Source of the DNA: Achromobacter mucicolens
GTDB taxonomy: Bacteria; Pseudomonadota; Gammaproteobacteria; Burkholderiales; Burkholderiaceae_B
NCBI RefSeq assembly: GCF_902859725.1
Contig: NZ_CADIJP010000006.1
Span: 1-64,000, forward strand
Reading direction: 5' to 3'
DNA: 64,000 nucleotides
Part shown: in pieces, positions 37,617 to 47,734 of the stretch
How the letters are laid out: every line of letters starts with the position of its first letter
Position numbering within the stretch: the stretch's first letter is position 1
Notes under the pieces: model-generated
What the model was told of the DNA's origin: nothing
What the model saw: only the letters and a program-made list of their open reading frames with translations
Database searches by the model: none
Translations under genes and position numbers: made by a program

Positions 37617-37800
37617 GGCTTTCCCGCAAATACGAGTGAAGCACCAAGCATATCGCCATCGTCAAATGGGATCAGCCGCTCAGACGGAAAGAGATGTTAC
37701 GTACTGAATCGCTGCGCCGGGCCAAAGGGGGTTGGGCAATAAAAGGAAAACCCAGGTCGCGGCGCCGCCGCGCAAGAGCGCAATGCGTCCCCAAAAAATA

Positions 37801-37850
37801 AAAACCCACCTTCCGGAATGCGGAAGGCGGGTTTTTATTTTTACTTAATA
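37801..37850 (-). terminator. Strong Rho-independent terminator after the Ig-like protein gene
   Basis: The inverted repeat AAAACCCACCTTCCG / CGGAAGGCGGGTTTT with a GAAT loop is flanked by A- and T-rich runs, so it can work on both strands. On the reverse strand it follows the stop of the gene at 37858-38943 by about 10-20 bp and ends in a long T-rich tail, separating that gene from kaiC. Confidence 0.9.
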
Positions 37851-37857
37851 CTTCGGC

Positions 37858-38943
37858 TTACTCGAATGAAATCTGAAGCTGGGGATTGATCTTCCATTCG
37901 AATCGGGCGCTTGCCTCGCCGCCACCGGCGTCTTGGGCAAGCACCACGTAACGGCCCTCTTGCGGAGTGGGCGGCACCAGACCGCGCAGCGTGCCGGTGG
38001 CCTCGTCAAACTTCAGGCCTTCCGGAAGTCGGGCAGGCGTCGTGCCGTCCTTATCGAAAAGCGCGTAGCGCACCGCGCCGCTACCGCCCGTGGCGTTCAC
38101 CACCGGCAATGCCGTCGGCATCGTGGCGCCGGCCGTGAGTTCGATCGGGTTGGTCGAGATTTCGAGCGCGGGCGCCAGGTTGAAGTCCACCGGGATGGAA
38201 ACGCGGGCGCCGCCTTCGTCGCTGATGGTGGCGGTCAGGCCTGCCATTTTTTCCAGAGACTTGGGCACCGCGCCGCTGACACGGCCGCTGCCGTCGAGCA
38301 CCAAGCCGGACGGGATACGCATGGCGCTGCCATCAGCGTTTGAATAGGACACGGCGTAGTTGCCGGTGCCGCCGCTGACGTTGATGAACTTGACGGGGCT
38401 CTTGATGCGGCCGCCCGCCGTCGCTTGAATGGAACCGCCTTCGACATTCAAAGGCGGGTTGATGGTCAGTTGCACCGCCCGACTGGCCTTGCCGCCACCG
38501 CTGTCTTCGACCTGGATCAGGTAAGTCAGCGTCTTGGGGCTGGCGACGGAGGGTGCGGCGCCCGAGAGCGAGCCGTCGGATCCGAACACGAGGCCGGCGG
38601 GCAGTTCGGCGGGCTTGCCGCTGGTGTCGAGCAACCGGAAGTTCAAGGTGCCGGTTCCGCCGGAGGTACGCACGCGGATCAATTGGGAATTAAGCGTTGC
38701 GCCCGACGTGATGGACAGCCCCTTGTCGGGAGCAATAGCCGTGCCGCGGGACCGGGCAATTTCCTGACCGCCCGTGGACGTCGTGGAGGCCGCAGGCGTG
38801 CCCTTGACGGGCGCGGCGCGTTGCGAGATTTTGCCCACGGGCGGTTTGAAGTCTTCGGCAGCGATGGCTTGGCCTGGCTTGACTGCGATCAGTCCAACAG
38901 CGACTCCCAAGCACGCGAATCGGGAGATTATTTTTTTATTCAT
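37858..38943 (-). CDS. Exported protein with three Ig-like (He_PIG) repeats
   Basis: The start at ATG 38943 (MNKKIISRFACLG) follows AAGGA and opens a signal peptide cleaved near QAIAAEDF. After a Thr/Ala-rich linker come three beta-sandwich repeats of about 85-90 residues, each with the putative-Ig pattern SGGTG, a Y/F-aromatic strand, LP(A/S)GLxF/L, and a closing SG(A/R)V(P/A) loop: SGGTGTLNFRL, SGGTGNYAVSY, TGGSGAVRYAL. It is rich in Gly and Ser and has few Cys. It is probably secreted or surface exposed, maybe an adhesin-like or carbohydrate-binding protein. A LuxR-type regulator gene lies upstream on the same strand. Confidence 0.75.
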   Translation of the reverse strand: MNKKIISRFACLGVAVGLIAVKPGQAIAAEDFKPPVGKISQRAAPVKGTPAASTTSTGGQEIARSRGTAIAPDKGLSITSGATLNSQLIRVRTSGGTGTLNFRLLDTSGKPAELPAGLVFGSDGSLSGAAPSVASPKTLTYLIQVEDSGGGKASRAVQLTINPPLNVEGGSIQATAGGRIKSPVKFINVSGGTGNYAVSYSNADGSAMRIPSGLVLDGSGRVSGAVPKSLEKMAGLTATISDEGGARVSIPVDFNLAPALEISTNPIELTAGATMPTALPVVNATGGSGAVRYALFDKDGTTPARLPEGLKFDEATGTLRGLVPPTPQEGRYVVLAQDAGGGEASARFEWKINPQLQISFE

Positions 38944-38997
38944 AACAGTCCTTGTCACTTAATCAACGATGCGCTCTGCGCGTTAAATATCACTCAA

Positions 38998-39025
38998 CAG
39001 GCCGAGCGCAAAAACGCTCGGCCTG
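38998..39025. repeat. Perfect 11-bp inverted repeat upstream of the Ig-like gene
   Basis: The arms CAGGCCGAGCG and CGCTCGGCCTG flank a short CAAAAA spacer. It sits 55 bp upstream of the Ig-like gene start and 168 bp downstream of the LuxR-type gene stop. It has no terminal T-run, so it is either a weak terminator for the regulator gene or a regulatory leader hairpin for the exported protein. Confidence 0.6.
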
Positions 39026-39193
39026 CGAGACCCAATAACCGCGTGCGCCTCAGACAAACTTGAAGCTCCGCCATGTCTCTTTGCATTTACATCGCAGAAC
39101 CGCGCAAGGCTGCAGGCCACGATCAGCACTGACGTATCGGAAGACTGGGCGACACATTATTTCAAGAACAAGAGGCTGGAATGGAGAGTAAAA

Positions 39194-39967
39194 CTACCCT
39201 TTTGCCAGCACATAATCGGGTTGCCCCTCGCTCGACTGCCAGTCAGTGCCAGGCTTTATCAGACCGATGAACAGCCGGGCCAACGCAATCGAAGAATTGA
39301 TATTCAGCTTGGAATAAACACGCGCCTTGTGGTTGTCGACGGTTCGCACGGAGATGTGCAGATGCTCCGCGATTTCCTTGCTGGAATGCCCCGCAATCAC
39401 GCCTTGAACGATCACAAGCTCACGCTGCGTCAGCAGCGCCTTTCGCGCTTCTTCCTGGTCTGCCCGGACGCGGTTCAGATGCGCGCTGCGGCTTAGGCGC
39501 AGCGCGAAGTGAATGGCATGGGAAAGGCGGCTGGAATTGAGCGGCTTGGCAAAGAAGTCCACCGCACCGCGCCGCATGGCTTCGACGGCGTCGCCGAATT
39601 CAGGCTCGGACTTGATGAAAATCATCGGCAGGGCGGCGTTTGCCTGGACCAGATCGCGCTCGACGGCTCTATATGCGGTCAATTTTCCAAAGTCCATGAT
39701 CAGGCAGTCGCACTCGCCCTCGGAATAAATGGACAGGAAATCACGCACTGTCCGGCTCTGTATGACTTCGATGGAAAAATTGGCCAGAATCCGTCGCACT
39801 GCCCATTCCGATGACTCGTCCTCGTCGACGATGTAGGCCTTGGCGCCGATGGGAAATGGGTCCGCGTCAGTCGCCCGGACCGCAACCCCGCGTGTCCCAA
39901 AGAACGCGTCATGGATAAACCGAGGGTGGTACTGCCCCCAGTGCTGCGACTGTTCGGAATACGGCAT
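39194..39967 (-). CDS. FixJ/LuxR-type response regulator
   Basis: The 257-residue protein has a receiver-like domain at residues ~42-160, with acidic pair in IVDEDES, likely phosphoacceptor in CLIMDFGK, and the conserved Lys in FFAKPL. A LuxR-type helix-turn-helix follows near 185-245 (LTQRELVIVQGVIAG, SSKEIAEHLHISVRTVDNHKARV). It has about 40 extra N-terminal residues. It has no adjacent cognate kinase, but the window contains three hybrid kinases lacking DNA-binding outputs. It may control the exported Ig-like gene just downstream, an inference from position. Confidence 0.85.
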   Translation of the reverse strand: MPYSEQSQHWGQYHPRFIHDAFFGTRGVAVRATDADPFPIGAKAYIVDEDESSEWAVRRILANFSIEVIQSRTVRDFLSIYSEGECDCLIMDFGKLTAYRAVERDLVQANAALPMIFIKSEPEFGDAVEAMRRGAVDFFAKPLNSSRLSHAIHFALRLSRSAHLNRVRADQEEARKALLTQRELVIVQGVIAGHSSKEIAEHLHISVRTVDNHKARVYSKLNINSSIALARLFIGLIKPGTDWQSSEGQPDYVLAKG

Positions 39968-40292
39968 CGTCTGTTATGGCAAGAACGCAAAATCGCGCAT
40001 CCCGGCAATCTGGGTAGCACTGCGCGCAAGTGACGAAGTATAGGAACGCGTCCACAAGCAATCCCATCAGAAATCTTCGATTCTTTGGGCCGTCCGTCTC
40101 GCTGGCGCCTCGCGTGGCCACGGCATCCATTGCTGCCGGCGTTTTCATGATGGAAGTCAACATCGACGCCGCCCTAATCCGCAATTCTGTCCGGATGGTC
40201 GTCATGCTGGTTAAATCGTCCGAAGCGGAGCTTCGCGCGCACGCTCGCCGGTGAAGCATGACTCAACGATGCGGTGAGCGTGGGAGACACAA
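39968..40292. other. 325-bp divergent intergenic region
   Basis: The region separates the LuxR-type regulator and the MscS gene. Short open frames exist on both strands but have no convincing ribosome-binding site or family match. Promoters for both genes must be here; no confident boxes were found. Confidence 0.35.
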
Positions 40293-41930
40293 ATGGCCCG
40301 CAGACTCAAGTCGTTCATCCTGGCCGCCGTGTTGTTGGCGCCGCTGCTCGCGTTCGGGGCTGCTGGCGACGAGGCGCGTTCCACGGCCCCTGCCCTTGAA
40401 TTGACGCTGGAGACAGCCCCCGTCGTGATCGACGGCCAGGTTCTGTTCACGGTCCGTGGGCTGTCATCGTTTCCCGCCGAGAAACGGGCGCAAACCATTG
40501 GGCGAAGAATCGAGGAAGCGGCCGGCGATGCCGGCTTCGCGAGCGCCGGACTGAAAGTGGGCACCATAGAAACCGGCTCGGTCATCCTGGCAGGCAAGAC
40601 GGCATTGATGGTCGTCACCGATGCGGACGCCCAGCTCGAGCAAACCACGCGCGAGAACCTCGCGGCCTTGCACCTGGCGCGCATTCGCCAGGCGATCGAT
40701 GAATACCGGCTGACCCGCAGCACGGACTACCTGATCAAGGCGGCCCTTCATGCGGCTGGCGCCACCGTCCTGCTGGCGGCAGGCATTGCGGTCTTGCTCT
40801 TGCTCAACCGATGGCTGGACAAGGCCGTCTCCAGGGTTCTGAAGCGTCGCGTTCATGACGTGGACATCCAGTCGTTCGAGGTCGTGCGGTCGGACACGAT
40901 CTGGAAAGCGTTGCATGGCGTGATCCTGGCGATCGGGATCATGACCATCGTCGTGTCGATCTACGCATACCTGCAATACGTGCTTGCGCTCTTTCCCTGG
41001 ACCCGTTCCGTTTCGAACGACTTGCTCAACCTGTCGACCCGCGCTGCCCGCAGACTTGGGAAGTCCACAGCCGAGATCATTCCCGACGTCCTGATTCTGA
41101 TCATCATCTATTTCCTGACCCGCTTTACGCTAAGCCGGGTCCGAAAATTCTTCGCCGCAGTGGAGCAAAAGCGCGTCGTCTTCACGCAGTTCGAACCGGA
41201 TTGGGCCATGCCGACCTACAAGCTGCTCCGGGTGCTGATCCTGGCGTTTGCGGTTGTCGTCGCATACCCCTACATTCCTGGCTCCCAAACCGCAGCCTTC
41301 AAGGGCATCTCGATCTTCATCGGGCTCATGCTGTCGTTAGGCTCTTCAACGTCAATATCCAACCTTATCGCGGGCTACCTGATGACCTACCGGCGGGTTT
41401 TCAAGGTTGGGGATCGGGTGAAGGTGGGCGATGTCGTCGGCGAAGTCGTGGCCGTCCGCCTTCAGGTGACGCATCTGCGTACGAATAAAAACGAAGAGGT
41501 GACAATACCGAACTCCCAGATTCTGAACAGCGACGTCACGAATTACAGTTCCCTTGCCGGCACCAAAGGTTTGATTCTTCACACCACGGTCGGGATCGGC
41601 TACGAGGTGCCGTGGCGGCAGGTCGAGGCCATGATGCTCACCGCCGCCGGGCGGACCGCCGGCGTGCTTTCAGATCCAAGCCCCTTCATTCTCCTGACCA
41701 AACTGGGAGATTTTTCGGTTTCATACGAGCTGAACGTCTATGTGCGCGACACAGAAATGATCGGCAAACGCTACGCCGAGCTGCATCGCCACATCATTGA
41801 TGTCTTCAACGAGTACCAGGTGCAAATCATGACGCCTGCCTACGAGGGAGACCCCGACCAGCCCAAGGTCGTGCCGCCGGAACGTTGGTACTCCGCGCCC
41901 GCATCTGCGGACGTGAGATCCAAGCCCTGA
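40293..41930 (+). CDS. MscS-family mechanosensitive channel
   Basis: The 545-residue inner-membrane protein has a signal-like first helix, an N-terminal periplasmic domain (~residues 25-140), and several membrane helices. The family core follows: the pore helix SIFIGLMLSLGSSTSISNLIAG near 345, the beta-domain start RRVFKVGDRVKVGDVVGEVV near 370, IPNSQILNSDVTNYS, and a C-terminal alpha/beta domain ending near AYEGDP. It opens on membrane tension to release solutes after hypo-osmotic shock. It is larger than classical MscS (286 aa), with an extra sensor-like N-terminal region. It converges with the patatin gene. Confidence 0.92.
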   Translation: MARRLKSFILAAVLLAPLLAFGAAGDEARSTAPALELTLETAPVVIDGQVLFTVRGLSSFPAEKRAQTIGRRIEEAAGDAGFASAGLKVGTIETGSVILAGKTALMVVTDADAQLEQTTRENLAALHLARIRQAIDEYRLTRSTDYLIKAALHAAGATVLLAAGIAVLLLLNRWLDKAVSRVLKRRVHDVDIQSFEVVRSDTIWKALHGVILAIGIMTIVVSIYAYLQYVLALFPWTRSVSNDLLNLSTRAARRLGKSTAEIIPDVLILIIIYFLTRFTLSRVRKFFAAVEQKRVVFTQFEPDWAMPTYKLLRVLILAFAVVVAYPYIPGSQTAAFKGISIFIGLMLSLGSSTSISNLIAGYLMTYRRVFKVGDRVKVGDVVGEVVAVRLQVTHLRTNKNEEVTIPNSQILNSDVTNYSSLAGTKGLILHTTVGIGYEVPWRQVEAMMLTAAGRTAGVLSDPSPFILLTKLGDFSVSYELNVYVRDTEMIGKRYAELHRHIIDVFNEYQVQIMTPAYEGDPDQPKVVPPERWYSAPASADVRSKP

Positions 41931-41952
41931 CACGCGCGACGCTGCCCGCGAT

Positions 41953-43227
41953 CTATTTGCCGGGTGAATCAACGGTCGGCAAGGCGAAACCCGGCGGCAC
42001 ATGGGTCCACGGGAAGCCCTTCAACGCCATGTCATAGGCGGTGTCGTACAGCGATCGCATGTACTCCGTGTCGAACTCCTCTCGATGAGGCGCCCGAAAG
42101 CTCGATGGAATGAACGCAAGGTTGAACTGGACGCCATCGCGGTGCGCCGTCGTGTAGATGCGGTAAAGATCGCCGATACCCTGGCTTTGAATCATGGACG
42201 CGACCGCGCGCGCCGCAATGCTCATTGTGGCGCGCTGCACCTGAATCCAGTCCGCGTCCAGCCGCGCGTTGCGGATGATATAGAGCTCCCGCTCGCGGTT
42301 GGCGCCACGCAGCGTCGCCTCCTCAGCCAAGCGCAGGGTCACCGGATAGGCAAAGACTTGCGCCACGACACCGCCATCAACGTGCATCTCCTGGTAGCGT
42401 CGTCCACCGGCTTCCACGTCAATCATCATGGGAGGAAAAGCGCCCGGAATCGACGTCGAGGCGACCATGACCTTTACGAACAAGTCCAATGCCGCAGGCC
42501 CCCCGTAAGTGGCAATCTTGCCCATATCCCAGATAACGCCACGGCCGGTATCGAGATCAGTGGTGCCGATCAACAGCATGCGCCCCTTGGCGTGCTCAGC
42601 GGCGATCTCCTCGAGGAATTCCTGGGTCACGAGCTTTCGGGTCAGGGCCAGGAGCGGGCGGTTGTCTGCCATTGCGTCGCTCAACACGCCGCCGAGCAAG
42701 CTGCGCTTGACCATCACGTCATCTGGCGAGGTCGTTGTATAGACTTCCTTCAGCGTCGCATCATATTTCTTGCCGACAAAAGCAAAAGGGGCAATCAGCG
42801 CACCCGTGCTGATGCCGGTCACAAGCTTGAACTCCGGTCTCGTGCCTGTTTCCGTCCATGCGTTCAACAACCCCGCAGCAAACGCCCCGTTGTCGCCACC
42901 ACCAGAAATCGCAAGGAATACCGCTGGCCCCAGCTTGCCCGAATACCCCTGCCTCGCAAGATAATCCTGTTCCCTTTTCAACGACTCGTAGGCTGCCTGA
43001 ACGACTTTCGGCGAGTCGGCCACAACCAGATAGCGCACGCCAGGCATTCCGGGGACTTCTACCTTGTCGACCAATCCATGCGGCACCGCCGATAGCCGGG
43101 CGGGCGTCGCGGTGCACCCTTGAAGAAACAACCCGGCCGCCATGATCAGGGCAAGGCCGAACGCAGCGTCAATGTGCCGCCTTCCTGCAAAAAGCGTCTT
43201 GAACAGCGTCACGAAGAATCTGCTCAT
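41953..43227 (-). CDS. Patatin-like phospholipase lipoprotein
   Basis: The 424-residue protein has an N-terminal lipoprotein signal (lipobox FLQGC, Cys near residue 38), so it acts at the envelope. The patatin fold shows the oxyanion stretch ISGGGDNGAFAAGLL, the nucleophile motif GISTG with Ser near residue 141, and the catalytic Asp in VDGGV near 272. It is expected to hydrolyse lipid acyl esters. The ATG overlaps the stop of the decarboxylase gene by 4 nt, so it is the last gene of the antiporter/decarboxylase operon. The functional link between those two is unknown. Confidence 0.85.
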   Translation of the reverse strand: MSRFFVTLFKTLFAGRRHIDAAFGLALIMAAGLFLQGCTATPARLSAVPHGLVDKVEVPGMPGVRYLVVADSPKVVQAAYESLKREQDYLARQGYSGKLGPAVFLAISGGGDNGAFAAGLLNAWTETGTRPEFKLVTGISTGALIAPFAFVGKKYDATLKEVYTTTSPDDVMVKRSLLGGVLSDAMADNRPLLALTRKLVTQEFLEEIAAEHAKGRMLLIGTTDLDTGRGVIWDMGKIATYGGPAALDLFVKVMVASTSIPGAFPPMMIDVEAGGRRYQEMHVDGGVVAQVFAYPVTLRLAEEATLRGANRERELYIIRNARLDADWIQVQRATMSIAARAVASMIQSQGIGDLYRIYTTAHRDGVQFNLAFIPSSFRAPHREEFDTEYMRSLYDTAYDMALKGFPWTHVPPGFALPTVDSPGK

Positions 43228-45983
43228 GCTCTGTTTCTCTCCGCGCCTTTGAAGACCGACGGCTTTATCAACTTGATTCCGCGCGCCCCGTTGTAGCCAT
43301 GAATCTCTTTGACATCGAGCTTGCGCATGAACTCAATGGTGTGCGCGTCGATGATCTGTCCTGGCACCATGATCGGGAAGCCCGGCGGATACGGGATGAC
43401 GAAATTCGCTGACACCAGCGGGGGGCCCGCCTCAAGGCGCTTGTCAATGTCTTGACTGGACAGCGGCAGATATTCGCAGTCCGCTTCGTTGTAGGCCGCG
43501 AAGAAGGCGTCTCGCATGTTGCCTTCCTGCGTGGGGCTGCGCGGGTCATCTCGATAGCCGTCATGAAAGCGGCTGAAGTTGGGAAGGCTGGGCACATCTT
43601 CCATCAGGCTCCTGACTTTTTCGGCGAATTCTGCCCTGCCCGCTTCGCCGCTTTCCTTGAATCCTGATTCGATTTCCTCGGAGATCTCCAGCAGCACCTT
43701 GATAAGCATCGCGACGTCACTGCGTGTGTTGTTGATATTGCTCTGAAGCAAGACGCTGTTGCGCGAGGTCTTGTTGAGTTGGATGTTGTAGCGGGAAGCC
43801 AGCAGGTTCTTGAACGTGGTGCCGTCGTATCCCGCCGTGCCGCACACCAGCGTCAGGCGGGTCGGGTCCAGGCAGAACTCGTCTTCCTTGAACGACTTCA
43901 CGGCGGTCAGCCAGTTCGTGCCCGGCGCCAGATAGTCGGCAAAGCCCGATGCGCGAAATTCCTCGGGGATCATCTTGTCGGCCCCCAGCACGCTGAAGTA
44001 GCGCGAAATCAGGGGATGATTCGCGACCTCGCGGCGGATGGCCAGGGCGACCTCGATGGCGCGCATGACGAGCTCGTAGCCCTCCAGCTCCATCTGACGG
44101 CGAGCCACATCCAGCGAGGCAATAATCTGCGCATTGGGCGAGGTCGATGCATGGATGAAGACCGCTTCGTGGAATGCCGAGACATGGTGCTCGTAGTCTT
44201 CATCGCGCACGGCGATGATCGATCCCTGCCTTAGGCTCGACATCGATTTGTGCACCGAATCCGTCTCGTAGACGCGTACGCGCATGGCCCGCGGATCGGG
44301 AACCAGAACGCGATCCAGCAGCCGCGGGTCCTGGGGGTCCAGATCCTCGCCAAGTTCGCGGCACTGTGCCTGCCAGGCCTCGAGCGCCTTGGGGTCGTCG
44401 CGCCATGCCTGCAGCGCGGCCGCGGCGCCCATCGCCGTGCGCATGCGCAAGAATGGGGACCAGCGGGCAAAACCGAACCACGCCTCGTCCCACAGGAAAA
44501 TCAGGTCGGGCTTGATGGCCAGGCACTCGGCCATGACGCGCTGGGTGTTGTAGATGTGCCCGTCGAAGGTGCAGTTCGTCAGCGTGACCATGGCCACCTT
44601 GTCCAGGCGCCCCGCCGACTTCAGCGCCAGCAGCGCCTCTTTGACCGTGCGCAGCGGAACCGCGCCATACATCGAATACTCCGTCATCGGAAAGGCTTCC
44701 ACATAGAGCGGCTGCGCGCCCGACAGAACCATCCCGTAGTGGTGCGACTTGTGGCAGTTGCGGTCCACGATCACGATGTCGCCCGGTTTGGTCACCGCCT
44801 GGTAGACCATCTTGTTCGACGTGGACGTGCCATTGGTCACGAAGAACACGTGGTCCGCGCCGACCGCACGCGCGAACTTCTCCTGGGCGACCTTGATGTT
44901 GCCCGTGGGCTCCAGCATGCTGTCCAGGCCGCCTGTCGTGGCGGACGTCTCCGCCAGGAAGAGGTTCAACCCATAGAATTCGCCGAAGTCGCGAATCCAG
45001 TTTGACTTGATGATCGACTTGCCCCGCGCGATGGGCAACGCGTGAAAGGTGCTGATCGGCTTGGCGGCATACTGCTTGAGATTATCGAAGTGGGGCGTGG
45101 ATTGCCGATCACGCACGCCCTCCAGGATGTTCAGGTGCACCTCCATGGGCTCTTCGACCTCATAGAAGACGCGGCGGATCGCCGAGGCGCTGGGGTCGCC
45201 CGCCAGTTGTTCCACGTTCCTATCGGTGAGCAGGTAAATGTCGAGCTCAGGCCGGATGCGGGCGATCATGTGGGCCAGCCGCACCCCGATCTCGCGCGGC
45301 GCGTCGACCGTCATGTCCAGGTGCTCGTAGACGCTCAGAAAATCCCGCAGCAGCGGGGCATCGTGCTTGGACGGGATGGGGATGCCGTCATAGATGACGA
45401 CGGCCTCCAGCTTGCCGTTGAGAATCGTGGCTAGCAAGGCATCTTCGACGCTTCCGACCAGGACGGGCTCGTAGATCAGGGGGTCGTCGTGCCGCCGCAG
45501 CTCGCGGATTTCTCGGGTGATCGCCGCTGCGCGGGCGGCGGGCGCCGGGCTCACGAACAGCGCCTCGAAGTACGGCCGGCTGGAGTGGCTTCCCGCCAGA
45601 CCGGGCGGGGTGCGGTCGGGCCCTTCGCCGGAGAATTCCTCTGTCGCCTGCCATTCGCTCTCGTCGTAGCGATAACTGCCCGATAGCAGGGAGTTGCTCA
45701 TGCGCAGGATGAGACGCGCCGCGCCCATGCCGTCCCCGTCCGCGATCCGCTCGTCCAGCGCATGCAGCAACCGCACGCCCGGGTACGCGAAGTAGCTCTC
45801 CATCGGGAGCAGGTCCGCCAGCGCTTCCTGCACGGGTCCCGCGCCCGCGCCGGTCCTGGCGCACCGGACCTCGGCGGCCCAGGCCTGCGCCTTGGCATTC
45901 AGGTCGCGCCACCGGTCCAGGCGCGCGGCCGAGTTCGAGAGCAGGTGGTCAAGTTGGTGCTGATCGTTCGTTTCGGATGTCAT
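43224..45983 (-). CDS. Orn/Lys/Arg-type PLP decarboxylase, long form
   Basis: The start at ATG 45983 (MTSETNDQ) is chosen because the longer open frame runs antisense through the antiporter gene. The 919-residue enzyme has an N-terminal wing/flavodoxin-like region (~1-300), then the fold-I PLP core with VFFVTNGTSTSNKMVYQ, DRNCHKSHHYG, FLWDEAWFGF and the PLP lysine in TDSVHKSMSS at about residue 579, and the C-terminal domain (PPGFPIMVPGQ). It is 150-200 residues longer than E. coli LdcI/AdiA. It lies between an AspT-like antiporter and a patatin gene, so it probably decarboxylates an amino acid that the antiporter exchanges for the amine, consuming protons. The substrate is not known. Confidence 0.88.
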   Translation of the reverse strand: MTSETNDQHQLDHLLSNSAARLDRWRDLNAKAQAWAAEVRCARTGAGAGPVQEALADLLPMESYFAYPGVRLLHALDERIADGDGMGAARLILRMSNSLLSGSYRYDESEWQATEEFSGEGPDRTPPGLAGSHSSRPYFEALFVSPAPAARAAAITREIRELRRHDDPLIYEPVLVGSVEDALLATILNGKLEAVVIYDGIPIPSKHDAPLLRDFLSVYEHLDMTVDAPREIGVRLAHMIARIRPELDIYLLTDRNVEQLAGDPSASAIRRVFYEVEEPMEVHLNILEGVRDRQSTPHFDNLKQYAAKPISTFHALPIARGKSIIKSNWIRDFGEFYGLNLFLAETSATTGGLDSMLEPTGNIKVAQEKFARAVGADHVFFVTNGTSTSNKMVYQAVTKPGDIVIVDRNCHKSHHYGMVLSGAQPLYVEAFPMTEYSMYGAVPLRTVKEALLALKSAGRLDKVAMVTLTNCTFDGHIYNTQRVMAECLAIKPDLIFLWDEAWFGFARWSPFLRMRTAMGAAAALQAWRDDPKALEAWQAQCRELGEDLDPQDPRLLDRVLVPDPRAMRVRVYETDSVHKSMSSLRQGSIIAVRDEDYEHHVSAFHEAVFIHASTSPNAQIIASLDVARRQMELEGYELVMRAIEVALAIRREVANHPLISRYFSVLGADKMIPEEFRASGFADYLAPGTNWLTAVKSFKEDEFCLDPTRLTLVCGTAGYDGTTFKNLLASRYNIQLNKTSRNSVLLQSNINNTRSDVAMLIKVLLEISEEIESGFKESGEAGRAEFAEKVRSLMEDVPSLPNFSRFHDGYRDDPRSPTQEGNMRDAFFAAYNEADCEYLPLSSQDIDKRLEAGPPLVSANFVIPYPPGFPIMVPGQIIDAHTIEFMRKLDVKEIHGYNGARGIKLIKPSVFKGAERNRA

Positions 45984-46045
45984 GGCAGTCCCCAGATGGC
46001 TGGCGTAAGCCCCGGCAGACAGCCAGCCGAGGCGCGTGGGCGTCG

Positions 46046-47734
46046 TTACGAAAGAATCATGATCACCACCATGCCCCAGATCGTCAGCAGGGTATTGCCG
46101 ACAGCGTAGGTCACCGTGTATCCCAAGCCGGGAACCTGGCTTTTCGCGGCCTCGCAGACCATGCCGAGCGCCGCGGTGGTGGTGCGCGCTCCGGCGCAGA
46201 TGCCCAGAATCAGGGCCGGGTCGAAGCGAAAAATGAACTTGGCGACCAGCATCCCCAGCACGAGCGGAACGGCGGTCGCAAATATGCCCCACAGGAAGAG
46301 GCTGATGCCCAACTTCTGCAGCCCGGCGACAAAGCCCGGCCCAGCCGAGATACCCACCACGGCGATGAAAACATTGAGCCCGACGGAGTTCATGAACCAC
46401 AGCGTGGGCTCGGGAATGCGGCCAAACGTGGGATGGATGGCGCGGAACCACCCGAAGACGATGCCGGCAATCAGCGCACCGCCCGCCGTGGAGAGCGTGA
46501 GCGGGATGCCGCTGACGTTGATCACGACGGCGCCGACAAGCGCGCCGATCGTGATGGCCAAGGACATGAACGCAACATCCGTCACCGTGGTCGGCCGGTC
46601 AACGTATCCGAGATTCTTGGCGGTGGCATTGATGTCCTGCGTGCGGCCGACGACGGTGATGACGTCGCCCCGGAACAACTGGGTCTTTGGCAGGATGGGT
46701 ATCACCGTCTCGGTCGGACCGCGCCGGATCTTTTTCAGGAACACGCCACGGGCTCCCGGCCAATGCGCCAGTTCTTCCAGCGGCTTGCCATCCACACTCT
46801 TGTTCGAGATGTAGATATCGACACCCTCGGTCTTGATGTCGAGCAGCTCGGCGTCCTCGACTTCGCGCCCGCTGGGGCCAAGCCGTTCGATCATCTGGTT
46901 GCGCTTGCCGCCGATCGCGACCACGTCCCCCGCCTCGATGACCGTTGCCGGATCTGCCTCGATGATCTTTCCGCCCCGCCGGATCCGTTCGACAAACGCG
47001 CGGAATCCGGGTTGCACGCCGGCCTCGATCTCGCTGACGGTCCTGCCGATGAATGGGCTGTTCTGTGCCACCGAATAGGCCCGGACGTCGAACTCGTACC
47101 AATTGGTCGCGTCCGCCCCGCCCTGCCCGGCGCCCAGTTTCACCTCGTAGGCCTTGCAGGCGGCCACCAGGTCGATGCCAAGAAGCTTCGGCCCGATCTG
47201 TGCCAGGATGATCGCCGAACCCACGGTGCCGAAGATGTACGTGACCGCGTAGGCGATCGGCATGGAGTCCAGCAACGCCTGGGTATCCTCGGGCGAGCGG
47301 CCAAGGCGTCCGATCGCATCGGTCGCCAGCCCCATGGACGCGGAGATGGTCTGCGACCCCGCGAACAGGCCTGCCGCGGAACCCAGGTCGTAACCTGCAA
47401 GGATCGCGGCAACGACGGCCGCGCCCAGGGACAACAGCGCCATGACGACGGCAAAAATCGCCTGGGGTAGTCCATCCTTGGCGATGCCGCGCACGAATTG
47501 CGGGCCCACCCCGTATCCCACCGCAAACAGGAACATCAGGAAGAAGACCGACTTCACGTTGGGGGATATCTTGACGCCCAGTATGCCGATGACGATCGCG
47601 ACAAGCAGCGTCGAGGTCACGGCGCCCAGACTGAAGCCCTTGAAGCTTTTGCCGCCTATCCAGTAGCCGAAGCCCAGCGCCAGGAAGATGGCGATTTCCG
47701 GATAGGCTTTAAGCGTGTCCACAAACCAACTCAT
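46046..47734 (-). CDS. AspT-family aspartate:alanine antiporter-like exchanger (operon copy)
   Basis: The 562-residue protein has two hydrophobic halves, each with about five or six helices and AspT-type motifs ([37 protein letters not shown]). They flank a hydrophilic centre of residues ~215-375 with two TrkA-C domains ([16 protein letters not shown]). AspT of Tetragenococcus exchanges aspartate for alanine next to an aspartate decarboxylase and so builds a proton gradient. Here the partner is an Orn/Lys/Arg-type decarboxylase 62 bp downstream, suggesting another amino acid/amine pair. A divergently transcribed paralogue lies upstream. Confidence 0.88.
   Translation of the reverse strand: MSWFVDTLKAYPEIAIFLALGFGYWIGGKSFKGFSLGAVTSTLLVAIVIGILGVKISPNVKSVFFLMFLFAVGYGVGPQFVRGIAKDGLPQAIFAVVMALLSLGAAVVAAILAGYDLGSAAGLFAGSQTISASMGLATDAIGRLGRSPEDTQALLDSMPIAYAVTYIFGTVGSAIILAQIGPKLLGIDLVAACKAYEVKLGAGQGGADATNWYEFDVRAYSVAQNSPFIGRTVSEIEAGVQPGFRAFVERIRRGGKIIEADPATVIEAGDVVAIGGKRNQMIERLGPSGREVEDAELLDIKTEGVDIYISNKSVDGKPLEELAHWPGARGVFLKKIRRGPTETVIPILPKTQLFRGDVITVVGRTQDINATAKNLGYVDRPTTVTDVAFMSLAITIGALVGAVVINVSGIPLTLSTAGGALIAGIVFGWFRAIHPTFGRIPEPTLWFMNSVGLNVFIAVVGISAGPGFVAGLQKLGISLFLWGIFATAVPLVLGMLVAKFIFRFDPALILGICAGARTTTAALGMVCEAAKSQVPGLGYTVTYAVGNTLLTIWGMVVIMILS

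Noticed and set aside
40030-40254. 74-codon forward ORF between the LuxR-type and MscS genes
   Set aside because: GTG start without ribosome-binding site, an overlapping open frame on the other strand, and no protein-like features beyond chance.
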